A stretch of DNA of 64,000 nt, taken from the NCBI RefSeq assembly GCF_048128805.1, contig NC_136012.1, positions 11,841,725 through 11,905,724 of the forward strand, in the 5' to 3' direction. This document shows, one piece after another, positions 40,737-53,165 of this stretch (within the stretch, counting starts at the first letter, position 1; every line of letters starts with the position of its first letter). This DNA is from Centroberyx gerrardi. Lineage: Eukaryota > Chordata > Actinopteri > Beryciformes > Berycidae. Made by a program: the position numbers and the translations under genes. The notes beneath the pieces are model-generated. The model did no database searches, had not been told where the DNA came from, and saw nothing but the letters and a program-made list of their open reading frames with translations.

Positions 40737-43652
40737 ATGGCGAAGAACTCTAATTCTCTAGGGATTTCTGTTGGCCACATGGTGAGTTGGCAGCAACCTT
40801 ATTAGGCTTGGCTTGATTCTGCAGTTGTCTTTTGGATCCAACAAGTTGTTCAGGGATGTATGTAAAGCACTGTAACGATGCTACTGCTGGTGAATATATG
40901 TGTAATGGCAGGTTTCACTAGCCGTTACATAATGGGATTCCTAGACTGTGCATTTTCTTTTCTATGAAGGACGATAAGGTGGAGAGTTGTGGCTGTTGAA
41001 TGTCTCTAAGTTGTGTGTCCTTGTAATGATTTACTAAGCAGTGATTTCTTTTGAAACATTGGAATTGTTTTTTGGCGTACATCCTGATACTAATATGGCC
41101 ACAGTTGACATCCAGGTCGATAACTTTTGTGCCCTTCTCTCTCTCTCTATCTCTCTCTCTGTCTCTTGGGAGTGCATTATAGCACTTTCTTGCACTGGGT
41201 TGTATTTTCTGTCTCCACTCCTCCAGATGAAATCCTCGGCACTGCCAGAACTAATCAGGCTGTGCGGCTACAGTTGGTCGCTACTGAAACAGACTGGCCC
41301 TGCTTGAGTCAGAAGCGGAAACTGAGCCATGCCTGTTTGCCAATCTGTTGTGTGTAGGCTGAGCTGGCCTCGGTCTACTGTCTGTGAGACCGTAACGTTT
41401 CCTATATTGGTTTGGTTCTGCTGAAGGTGTGAATGCCGATCTAAAGATGTACTTCGTAGATGCTGAAAGGCCCCCGGTTGTTTCTGTGGTTTTTAAAAAA
41501 GCAAATAGGCTTAGCCACCCGCTTTTCTGTGCTGCATTAGACTCTTTGCTGCCATTTGTTTGCTTCCATATCTTGTCTGTACTTCTTAAAAGGATTTTCA
41601 GAAAATCTTAACACATGCTCCCCTTGGATATTGGTCTCTGTTGCAGTGTGAAGGCAAGATGGGCGAGCAACTTCTAAATAAGGGATAGATGAATCATTTG
41701 CGTTTTTGCCATAGACACTAGAAAGCCATGGACAAAGTGACTGTAGTGTCACCCACTGACTTTCTACTGGCCTGACTGGAGCCCAGGAGGTGGGTTACTA
41801 GGTGCTGACACATTGTGTTTTAGGAGTCAGAGTTTGCACAGGGTGGAGAGGTGGAGTTAAGGGTGAAGCCAGCCCATATTACCTTATATGGTCATGAAGC
41901 CCATGTGCAGCCCAGAGCCGTTGTCTTTGCCAAGAACAGAATTATGCTGACATGTGTCTTCCTTATGGCACAATTGTTTAATAAATCACCATAAGGAGGG
42001 ACATTAGAGGAAATTAAATCAGCTGTTGTAACTGTTGACTGCATGTTTCTACATAGAAGATGGGCTTTGGTCCCACTGACTGAGTTGTTCTGCAGCCAGC
42101 CAGTAGAGGGTAATAGAGGGACCGTCTCTCCCAGGACTTCTGCATTGGCCTCTAAAGCCAAGGCCAGGTTTAGCCCCTTGGTTTTAGCCTGGATTTTTAT
42201 TGTCACATCAGAGGATGCTGGGAAAAGGGTCCCGCCTGCACACCATACGTACAGGTCTGCCCGTATGCCTCAGCAGCAGCTGGTTCTTGGGAGACCTTGA
42301 CTGTGAGTCACTTTTGACTCACAGTCAAGGTCTAAGAGGCCTAAGAGACCCGTGGAGGACAAGTTGTTTTTCTCTTCTTATCAATCAATCTCCGGTTTCA
42401 TCTTTTGTTCAAGAGTGTGGTTATTATATTTCTCTCCCCCCCCCAAGCTTTAAAAGGCTCCTTTGGCCTTGAAAAAGATTACAGTGTATTTCACTGTCAC
42501 TGAAAACACAGTTTAGAGCCTTGGACATGATAAACCCAGCTTGTGTGCACACAATCTGCAAAGTTTAGTGACAGTCTTCATTTGTCTCTGAGGAAGCTCC
42601 TGAAATGGAACAGAAAGGAGTTTGACAAGATGTGAATTAGGTTTTGTGTGAGCTGTGAAAAGTGAATGAGAGCGTCGTCATCAGTGGCACAACCACTTCC
42701 TGTGAAAGCCTCGCCTGATTGCACCACCGTTACACAGAGAGGTGGCGGAAAAAAACAAAAACACGCAGCTGGTCTTCACATTTCACTTCCTAAATGTGTG
42801 CCTGTGTGCTTTTGAATGCATGTATGTAGCTTCCATAACTGGGGTGGCAACACATTACTTATTACTTACTTATTCTAAAGGTTTTACTGTAATTTTTGAT
42901 GTTGTGGAACAGCTCCGTATTTTCATTAAGTTAGGAGCTAAGTTTTAGTTCTCTGGTTCCTCGCTTTGGAAGAGAGTTATTGATCACAAATATTGATTGT
43001 ACTTTCCTAGACAATAGTAATGATGTGAATTCCATTTCACCTTTGTATGAATATGATTTTTCTGATAATCCTAACCCTAACAACAGAAGATAGATTTGAA
43101 GTTGGTCTTAAATTTGGGGTTGCATTTCTCTTAAAACTATGAATTATGTATGGCTTTTACCAATACAGATACTATTGCCATAGGTTACTAGACTATGACA
43201 ACCCCGGTGATGTGTATTCCATCTTATTAGCTGTCTTTCCAAGTTTTAGTTTGTTTTAGTATTGTTGTAAAATACCTTCTCTCTCTCTCTGCAGAGCCAG
43301 GCAGTGTCAGATGGAGGTAAGCGTGAAGAGCCCGTGTTCTGCTGCCAATCCTGTACACCTCATATTTCTAAGCACTGAACATGTCTGTACATGACAGAAC
43401 AAAGCATCAGATTCAGTTTCCTTCTTGGTCATACTTACTTTGTGCGCTGCTAAATGTGTGTGTTTCAGAGTTGAACATGACCGCGCGGGGCTGCGGAGGC
43501 AGCAGCTCCAGCCTGCCAGGGACTCAGGGCGGAGCGGCCGGCCAGGCGAACAGCGTGCTGAGCTGGGCCGTCTCCTTTGAAAAGCTGCTGGAGGATCCCG
43601 CCGGAGTCTGCTTCTTCACGGTGAGGCGTACACGCACACGCACACGCACACG

Positions 43653-43694
<42 letters not shown>

Positions 43695-45039
43695 TACACA
43701 CAGAGTACAACTTGGCCTGCGTCATGTTGTCGTCATTATACACCAACTTCATAGATAGTTCAAGTGTTGATTTTTATCAAAGTTTACTCATTTCCTCTCA
43801 CTATAGGTGCGTCAAACCTCTTCATGAAGTGTGTGTGCTGTTTGTCTTTCTCCACAGGCCTTTTTGAGGTCTGAGGTCAGTGCAGAGAACATTTTATTCT
43901 GGCAGGCGTGTGAAAAGTTCCGGAAGATTCCAGCCACCCATTTAGCAGAGGTATGCCGGCATTCCTCCCCTCTCTATTTAGTGTATCTGACAGGGGTGTG
44001 ACGGATATCTGTCATTGTGCTGTTGGCTGTGCATTTCTTGACATAAGCTCCCTCCGCGGTCTCTTATAGATCTGTAAAACCTCCACTAAGCACTAAGTAA
44101 CAGGATGGTAATGGAGGCAGACAGGAAGTTGAACATTCACACTGAGAGCAATTTGGTTGATGTGTCGCTCTGTTCTGACCCACTGTGGGCGAAGCGAGAG
44201 GCTCCAATTGTATCTGTGTACTGGTCTGCCGTTACAAAGCTTTGAACAGTCAAATCATGTATTTTTCAGTTAAAATAACACAATTAACAAGCGCTAATTA
44301 GGTAGCGTTAATCGAAAATAAACAGAAAAACTCTTAACATACTTCAGAACTCACCATCAACCACAATAATGGATGCAACCATTGTCCAAGCATCGTTTTT
44401 GTGAGTGAGATATTTGTCGTGTCTTTCTCATAGTCTTTCAAATAAAAGTTGTAGAGAACTGGGATGCTTTGATTGGCTGTAATCAACTTCTCATCCATTT
44501 TGCATAAGCTATTGATAAGACATGAAATGAAACACTGATAGGGAAACAAGGAAGCGTGGGAATCTGATTGGCTGTTGACGATTGGCTGTTGATGGCCATG
44601 AAAAGTTCAGGCATGGCCAACTTTTCTTGATGGGTACTGAAATCTATCTAGCATCAGATAAATATTCAGATAAAACTCAATGGGCAGCTGCTTGCAATAT
44701 GTTATAGTGGTTGTATCTGTCCTTGTAAAAAGGAAAACAAAACAAGGAAAAACACGCCTCATCTTTTTCCCATTGAGTTTAGGAAGAAACACAGATTATT
44801 ATTGCTCATGCATATGGGAAGTGTAGACCAGGTCCCAGTCTGCAGTAGGTCTCAGTGTGACGGTGCTGTTTGTGTTTGTAGCTGAAGGAAGCGGCTCGCT
44901 CCATCTACCAGACCTACCTGGCTGACAGCGCTTCCTACTCAGTCAACATTGATGACACAGCCAAGACAGAGGAGAAAGACCTGGAACATCCCACAGCTGA
45001 TATGTTCAACAAGGCCCAGGCTCAGGTCTGCTTGTAGTC

Positions 45040-45083
<44 letters not shown>

Positions 45084-47071
45084 TCTGTCAACACCCTCTA
45101 ATACATTCGATGTTGTTGTTGCTGTAACTGACTGTGTGTCTCGCTGTCCTGCTCCGTGTCAGATATTTAAGCTGATGAAGATGGACAGCTACAGGCGCTT
45201 TGTGCGCTCCCCTCTCTACCAGAGCTGCACCTTGGCCAGCGTAGAGGGCAAGCATCTGCCCCGGCTCTTTTCTGAGCCGGCCCGCATGGGGTCCTGGGAG
45301 GACATGGGCAACAGAAGCCCCTCCCTTGGTGACAGCAAGAAGGTAGAGCAAGAGGGAGGAAATGGACAGAGGGACGGGAAAGAAAGATGATGGGAGGAAG
45401 AGATAGATAGAAGAATGAACTGATAAAATGCCCTGATTTTCTCTTTTGTGTTAATTATATTGTAATGGCTTGTGATAACTTTCTCAAACAGAACAGGAAG
45501 CCAGACTCTAACAGCAGTCCAGGCGGGAAGAGTGCGGCAGAGAAACAGCGACAGAAAAGAGGATCCTGGGGAGGTAGTGCCTGTCGAATGATGGCAGCTC
45601 TGTTTAACTTGTCCTGTGCTTCTGAATCAGTTATGCTTCAAGGTAAATCCTTTGACTTTATTGAAAAATTCCTCCCTTGCTCTTCTTCCCATCTGTAGCA
45701 GTAGATATGTCCACCACCCATGCCATAGTGGTCCGGAAAGAGTCCCAGATGTCAGTCAAGTCCACCAGCAGTGTGGAGCTCGGCTCCCTCTACAGGCAGA
45801 CAGAGGTCAGTGCACCTGTCAACGGGCTGTGTAGCTGGAGCCGGCTCCCCGTAATTGAATGATGATTTAATGAGTCTTAATTAGGAGGCGGGTGTGATAA
45901 TGACACCCCTTCAACATGTAGTCTACAATGTGACAAGTCGTATGGCTTAGAGGAAAATCTACTGTAAATTGAATTACTCTGAAAATTTAGAGTATTATTT
46001 CTCCCCTCGCTCCATCTCTGATTCAGAATGGCTCCAGTCCTCGCTCCCCAGAGCAGGGTGGGGGAGCTGGGAGTCGCTTGGAGGGGGGCTACTGCTGCGT
46101 CTACCTCCCCGACGGCAGCGCCTCGCTGGCCCCGACGCGGCCCGGCCTGCTTGTCAGAGACATGCTGGCCGGCCTGTGTGAGAAGAGAGGTTTCCCGCTA
46201 AAAGATGTCGTCATCTACCTTTACGGCAAAGACAAGGTGAGCGCTCAGCCCCGGTCCTTGAAAACCTGAATGGAAAAAGAGCTTTGAATCAAGAATTTGT
46301 TTTTAAAATGCCCACTGTGCCACACTGTATTGTAATAATATGACAAAGATGACTCTCCTCTCTATATTTTTAAACCTTTTTTCCTCAAAGTTAATGCTTA
46401 CATCTTTGAAAATTGTCTCTCATTGTATGATAAACTGTGCTCTCCCCCACAGCAACCCTTATCGCTGGACCAGGACTGCTCCGTGCTGAGAGACCAGCAG
46501 GTCTCCTTAGAGCTTAGGGTGACGTTTGCGTGAGTCAACTGTGGCACTTCCTCCAGTCCTTCCTCTCTGTCTTTCTCACCCAAGCAGCGTTTCACACACA
46601 CACCCCCTTACTACAGCATGCCACTTCTCACCATCCTAGAGGGAACTCCTCGTGTTAACCCCAGACTGGGAGATGGGCTTTCTAATCATCATTTCAGTCG
46701 TCATTGTCATTTGCAATGAATGAATTAGCAATTTGAATCAGTTAGGTAGAAGGTCAATTTTGGATTGTCTGCTAAGAATTGATTCTCTGGGTGACAGATT
46801 CCTCTGTGGCTTTAGGCTTCAGCTGTCTGGACCTTAATTATGCGCTACTGCTGAGTCCACTGCATGTGATAGGGTTGTGACTTGCAACTGTGTGATGGAG
46901 TGTATTGAAGTGTCTGTGTGTGTTTCAGGCTGGAGGTCGTCTTCACTGGTAAGACAGGGGGGATCGTGGTGAAGTCCAGCAAGACGCTGCAGGACGCCCT
47001 CTCTGCGGTGCTGCAGAAACACCAACTCAGACCACAGGACGTCCTGGTCACCATGGTGAGCACTGTCCGAT

Positions 47072-47121
<50 letters not shown>

Positions 47122-49512
47122 TGTGTGAGTGTGTGTGAGAATGAGACCATATGTAACTGATTTTGTGTCTGTGTGTGTGTCAGTATCTCTCTGGTTGCAA
47201 TCCTTCACGCCTCACTTTCTGTGATTTCAGGTTGGGAGTGACGAGTCCCTGAACATGAGCACCAATGTGTTCAGACTGGCCAATAAGATGCTGAGGCTTG
47301 ACAAGATCAAAGGTGAATATACTTGACCCTTGAAAGCTTGACGTTTACTTTTGTGTGAGCAAGAGGAATCAAATTTATAATATAATGTTGTGGTACAGTA
47401 CAACAATGTTGAATGTTGCTGCATTGCACCTTTTTTTGGGTGGTAGATGACCTAGTGTCAAGTAATGAAAACAACATTTCTCCTTGGGTGATGAATACAG
47501 TATATCAAATCAATCAAATCAAATAAAGGCACATACTAGCCTTCTATCATCTGCTACATGTCTGTGATGCATTGTGTGTCTTCATCCGAATGCTGCCTGC
47601 ACCCTGCCGCTCTCCTCCTGGGTTTGAGGTTTCTCTCCATGGGTCCCAGGGAATGTTTCTGCATTTTTTGGCTCTCACTTGCACTTTGACGGCAGCGAGG
47701 AGAGAGTCTTCCTTTTCACCGTCCACTTTAATGCCCTCGTTTTCTATGTCATTGTCTGCTTATTCCACTTTCCCTACCCCAGCTCCTTTGTCTCTCGCTC
47801 GCTCGCTCTCCTCCTCCCTTTCTGTGGGGTCTTGATGTCCGAGTCCATTTGGCTTGTTGAGTGCTGTGTCACTTTGAGTTCACTCACCTCTTCTCCCTAC
47901 TGCTGCGAGACCAGAACCAACTTCACTTTGGATCAGCGCTCCCACGCCTCAGCTCCACTTACTCCGTTTAGAAAGAGCGGATAGATTGGATTAGAGTGGC
48001 CGTATCCCAAGAGGACCAGTTTAATTCTTGTCAAGGATATTTTATCTGGCTGACTTCGGTGTTTAGCACAATGGAGCACTTACATTCTGTAACATCATCA
48101 GCCGACCTCCACCCTCTGTGTTAACAGAAAAAGTTTCTGTCTGTGGCACATAGTAATTACTCATCTTTCCAGAATGGACGTGTTGTTCCCCGCAGTAGAA
48201 ACTGATTTATATCTTTGTGTGGTGTGAGTAGGAAGAGACCAGAACAGCAGTTCCAGACCCAGTGGCCATTCTCCAGCCACACAGGTGAGGCATTGCTCAC
48301 AGACTGCTTAACACACCTTATTGTAGGACCTTGCAATGAGTTGAGACATAAAGAAACAAAAATCTAAACGTATTTTTCCCCCAATGTGTGTTGAGATATG
48401 ATTGATTGGCTGATTTATTGGAGGAAAATAAATCAATATACAGTATCTCAGCTAATAACATAAAATGAAAACCAGTTTTTAAGGTGTTCTCTATTCAGTG
48501 GGATAAATGTTCATACAGCTGTTTACCTAACTGCTTCTTCAGCACTTGAGAAAATGTTAAAAGAAAAATCGCAAGAGGATGAGCTGTTATTGGTTATGAT
48601 TTTCTCAATATGAATATAATGAAGGTTATTCTTTGATGTGTAACTTCAGTGGGCTGTTGAAGGTCAATGATTAGGCACAGCACTTGTTTCAAAAGCTGCT
48701 TACAACATTTTTCCCTCTAATGAAAAGTTGGAGCCTCGTGTGATTTGTAAATTTTGCAGCCAATACTGTGATTGAGATTTTAAGAAACTGCATATCGATA
48801 AGGCTGTACTTCGTGTGATTTGTCGTCTGCCTCGGTCCCAGGGGCGAGCGGCAGGTCCAGGTGGTGTGGAGGCCCGGTCGTCGCCCCAGGCAGAGAGAGC
48901 CAGGACTCAGCCCAAGCCCAGTAAGAACCACGACATGGATGGTAGGACTCCCCCAGCAGTATCCAGCCAGGATAGGGGGACTACTTAGGGTGGATCGACA
49001 CCACAAGACTCTTTGCAGATGTCTTGAACCAGTTGCCATCCTATCCAAAATTCCTAGATCTGTTTTTCAACCCTTTCTTTCAAGGCTTTTTAGAATTACT
49101 TGAATATAAATGTATAGTCTTTACCCAGGACGAAAAATCAATTGCCCTAGATGACTAAACATAACCTCAGCCATTTAAATGCCCTAGGTAACTAAAAAAT
49201 ACACAGCAGAATGTATTTGAAACAATGCAAAAATGAACATGATCCTTTCTGTGTGTGTCAGGGCTGCTGGACATGTTGAGCAGGGCTCAGGGCAACAGGG
49301 TTGATGACCAGCGAGGTCTTCTGACCAAAGAGCAGCTAGAGGTTCCCCAGTTCCTGCAGCTGCCCTCAGACCAGCAGCAGGACGCAGCGGGAGGAGGGCC
49401 CGTTCCCACCGGCTCAGAAGCATCATCTACTTCAAGTTCAGTTGAAGGAGCAAAGAAATCCAATGACTCTGCTGGCTCTGAACCTAAAGACTTAAAGGAA
49501 ACAACAGTTTGA
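40737..49512 (+). CDS. rgs14: regulator of G-protein signalling 14
   Basis: RGS14 is a GAP for Galpha-i/o, binds activated Ras/Rap, and blocks nucleotide release from Galpha-i through its GoLoco motif. Fifteen exons join in phase: 40737-40781, 43295-43316, 43469-43620, 43858-43950, 44882-45025, 45163-45342, 45492-45573, 45699-45805, 46027-46236, 46453-46529, 46929-47055, 47231-47312, 48232-48284, 48842-48941, 49262-49512; 574 residues (human 566). The RGS domain is about 50-180 ([37 protein letters not shown]). Tandem Ras-binding domains are about 293-370 ([13 protein letters not shown]) and 372-440. The GoLoco motif is about 491-513 ([10 protein letters not shown]...DDQRG) and keeps the key Arg. 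The start has GCCACC context. Human RGS14 is the neighbour of SLC34A1, as here. Confidence 0.97.
42292..42333. repeat. perfect 19-bp-arm palindrome with 4-nt loop in rgs14 intron 1
   Basis: The arm AGACCTTGACTGTGAGTCA (42292-42310), loop CTTT, and its exact reverse complement (42315-42333) form a 42-nt hairpin without mismatch. Each arm carries the AP-1/TRE heptamer TGAGTCA / TGACTCA. Confidence 0.95.
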
Positions 49513-49514
49513 AT

Positions 49515-49517
<3 letters not shown>

Positions 49518-49557
<40 letters not shown>

Positions 49558-49586
49558 GGGTGGGGGGGGGGGGGGGGGGGGGGGGG
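49518..49586. repeat. (TG)n followed by a G25 run in the rgs14 3' UTR
   Basis: TG repeats start five bases after the rgs14 stop codon (49512) and run to about 49557. A GGGTGGG step leads into about 25 G (49562-49586). Both lie on the sense strand of the transcript. Confidence 0.9.
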
Positions 49587-49728
49587 TCGGTGGACCAGAA
49601 CTAATTGTTAGGCGAAAAGAAAACTGGTCAAGCACTTTTTATGATTGACTATGAATAAGCTCTGAAACAGCGGTATGCTGCCATCTCTTGTACTAATAAT
49701 GGGCCTCATCAGGCAATATGGTGAAAGA

Positions 49729-49734
49729 AATAAA
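49729..49734 (+). terminator. candidate rgs14 polyadenylation signal AATAAA
   Basis: First canonical AATAAA after the rgs14 stop, about 215 bp downstream. A second, weaker ATTAAA is near 50575, so alternative 3' ends are possible. Confidence 0.45.
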
Positions 49735-50599
49735 ATCATGGCAAGAATTTAAAGTGTCATTTCAAAACACTACACATCCATTATGGAAAAAAATGTTACT
49801 TGATGTGTATTGTTCAACGTTTCAAAAATCCATGTGATTCCATTAGCATCAATGTAGCTATTTTATAAAAAGATTGCAAAATAGTTACCAATAGTTATCA
49901 ATAATATTCACTTTCACTTTCAAAGAAAATTTTTTTTTTGGACTGTAGAAGATGTCAACTTGTTGCCTTTTTTTTTATGGTGGATATTAAATTGGAATGA
50001 AACTTGTTTTTTAATCTATGCAAAGTAAATTAAACAGTACCTAACCTTTTTCAGAAAGCATTTGGCCTGTATAATTTAAATTTTAGCTCAACATTTCACC
50101 CTAAAGCCGACTTGTTGCTCTATTTTTTCCATGATGCCATACATTATGAATTGCAGTTCAAATTGCTTTTGTTTCTAATGTCACATTCCAGCCGTTTCTC
50201 CTCTGAACTCTGAGCAAAAGCATGTTTTTGTACAGGAACTAGTGACTATCCAAAAAGTGTCTTTGAAGTGTATTGCACTATTGATTTTTTCTATGTTTCA
50301 TTTGAGAATATTGAATATTTTTACTGTAACTGTTTTAGATATTTTAGAATAGTAATTTGCATTTTGTGTGCTTACTCACTGTTTTGTCCATATGTGTGTT
50401 CATGGTACTTCTCTAGCACATTTTGTTTGCTGTGTCGGCACTTTGACGAGCCCTTAGTGACTGGTCGAGTCCTCTTCTCCTGTCACCTCAGACTAAATCT
50501 CAGGGTCCAGATCTACAGTATTAGCGATATGAAATTACTAGTATTATAGAGAGTGAATCGGGTTCTGTGTTCATTAAAATATCCCACATGGTGTATGCG

Positions 50600-51461
50600 C
50601 AGAATTAAATAGTGTTTTTATGATGAAATGTAATCCCTTGTCTCAGAAGTTTGTTTGTGGAAATGGAAGTCAGATTCCAGGTGTTTTCCCTGGGTCAAGA
50701 AATGTTTACATGGTTCACTAAGGTCAGTTTCTGGCTTGACTAATGGTTGAAGTTAATTATCCTCAATCTGTTTTTATGTTTGATGTGGGAAGACCTTCAA
50801 CCAGCCTGAGGATTGGATGTATGACTCATGCAAGTCCAGTCCGGATCTGTGTGTGTGTGTTTGACTAACTCTGATTATCTTATTGACTATCTGTGATTAT
50901 ATTATCTTCTCCTGTATTTCTGGTGTGGCCTTTAAGAGAAACCTGTCTCTGAGATGATGTCACATAATGATGTCATTTTTGCACAGTGACGGGGATCGGG
51001 GGCAGTGCTGCGATTGGCTCTCTATCAACGCTTGCCAGCCAATGACGTGCGACGTCTGTCTAGAGACTTGTTGCTGGAAGGTGTTTTCCAATTGAGGTGC
51101 AGCCTGAGAGGAATAATATGGGATATATTTGGCTATTGTATGGGTTACAAAACAAATTAGATGAGTCATAGATGGATTCATCCACTCATGTTGATGACAG
51201 CAGCAGCATACATTATTATCTCAGAGGGGCTGACAATATGAGGTTTGGTAAGCAGCCTAAAGCTATCTCCTCTGCCCACCTTGTCTATATAATATTACAG
51301 ATATAATTATTATTGCATTGTGTTCACTAAACCTGTGGCAATGCATAGACCTGTATTAGGAAGTATACAATTCCTGTTTATTATCACACCCCCAGCCTCA
51401 GACTCTCTCAAGCTGGACACATTAGCATACACAGCTATGATTGGTTGGACTTGGCACACCT

Positions 51462-51502
<41 letters not shown>

Positions 51503-51540
51503 CCAGCAGTGCATGACTGGTGCGTCGGCGGAGCTCTGAA
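50600..51540. other. intergenic between rgs14 and the next transcript
   Basis: No exon seen. A (TG)n tract with a CG-alternating end lies at 51464-51502, just upstream of the candidate promoter exon. Confidence 0.4.
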
Positions 51541-51544
51541 TGGG

Positions 51545-51663
51545 CAGAGAGGGGTGTGCTCTGAGACACTATAGCGGCACCACAGCAGTGAAATGAGGAG
51601 TGCCATCTACCCTCCTGCACGTCTTCACTGAGAGAAGGAAAGGAGGGAGAAGGAGAAAAGGAG
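51545..51663 (+). other. candidate 5' UTR exon 1 (promoter-proximal)
   Basis: A purine-rich segment ends AGGAGAAAAGGAG followed by gtgagtg, a consensus donor with exon edge 51663. It is followed 224 bp later by an acceptor-donor bounded exon at 51888. No long ATG frame crosses it. It probably starts the transcript of the small gene at 57.3-58.2 kb, but nothing in the sequence proves the link. Confidence 0.4.
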
Positions 51664-51887
51664 GTGAGTGTCTGAATTTCCCCCAGGCATTGTACTAATC
51701 TCATTTTTTTTTGGGAGGGGGGGGGAGGTGATCGCTGTGCTTGTACAGTCATTAGATGTGTCTGCCTGCCCTTTCTCTCTGTCACTCTCATTATTCTCTC
51801 TCTCTCTCTCTCTCTCTGCCTTACTGTCTCTTTCTCACTTTGTGCATGCCTGTGTCTTGATTAAATGTCTCGTGCTGTCTTCCTCAG

Positions 51888-51971
51888 AAAGGAGCTAAAC
51901 CTCTTTATCTCTTCGCTCACATAAAAAAAACCTCACATTTTCAAAGAGTCAGGTGTCAGAGAAGTGCCAAG
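51888..51971 (+). other. candidate 5' UTR exon 2
   Basis: Bounded by CTGTCTTCCTCAG and by GTGCCAAG followed by gtaagg, both strong sites, giving an 84-nt exon without a useful ATG. It pairs naturally with the donor at 51663. Confidence 0.45.
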
Positions 51972-51999
51972 GTAAGGTTATAGTGTCTCCTATTCTCTG

Positions 52000-53129
52000 C
52001 TTTGTTATTGGAAAGGCATATTTACTGCTTTGAACTATGTTTGAGCTCAGTTGCATGCTGTATCTACCGTACGTCGGGATAGATTACTTTGAATAGGTGG
52101 AAGTCTTTATTTTCTGAACTCAATCCTTTGCTAATGGGTGCTGAGAAAGGAACTCTCTGTGCCAGTGAGTGTTCTGCAGAGGAATACCTAAGTGGTGTAA
52201 AACTAAACCCATCCAGTAGATCAATGCTGGCATATTACTTTGTATTGTGGCTCACTATCCATTGAGAGATTCTGCCTGGCTGCTGAAGGACAAAGAGTGT
52301 GTGTTCTGTGTGGTAAAAAATGAATAGGGGCTTCACTCGCTCTGACTCAGTATCAGGTGAGACGCACAACGGCCGAGCTGTGATTCAGTAGCAGGCAGGC
52401 AGGGAGCAGCTGTGTCGACCGCTGACGACACTGAGACTGTGTGTGTGTGTGTGTGTGTGTGTGTGGGAGGGGTGGGGTGGGGGTGAGGGGGCTTCCACCT
52501 GAGTGTGGCAGCACAGACAGCCCATCATCATCATCATCATCAATTACAGGACATGATGTCCTTGCTACTGTACGCGAGCGGTCTTGATGTGTTCCTCTCC
52601 TGTCTTCCTGTGCAATTACTGCCTACATGCTCACCTTGGTGCGCTAACCTCCTCCTCCTCCTCTGTGTGTGTGTGTGTGTGCACGTTCCTGCTATAGCGG
52701 TTTCTATAATTACAAATGTTCCTGTGAGCCTGTGTCGCCTCTGCCTCTGATCAGCATGTTCGGCAGCGCAGATGTGGCCAGGCGACACCCCGCCCTCGGA
52801 CCAGGGTTTGAGTTCCCCCTCTGAGCTGATTTGTGCTGGTTAGTTGACTGTAAAGAGTGGAAACCATCACACACACACACACACACAACTGTGGATCATT
52901 CAACCCACGGCCTGAAGGGATATTTTCTCTCATCCTCATCGTTGCTAAATGTCTGTAAGGGGCCGGCGTGGGCAGAGACAATCAGAAGTGATTATGTGTC
53001 TCCAACAGGTAGTCATTTGACAGATGGATGGACCAGTCTGCTCTTGAAATGCTCGAAGGCAGCTGGGAGTGATTATGTACATGCAACTTGACTCTCTTTT
53101 TCTCTTTTATATCTTTTCCCTTTTTCTGA

Positions 53130-53165
<36 letters not shown>

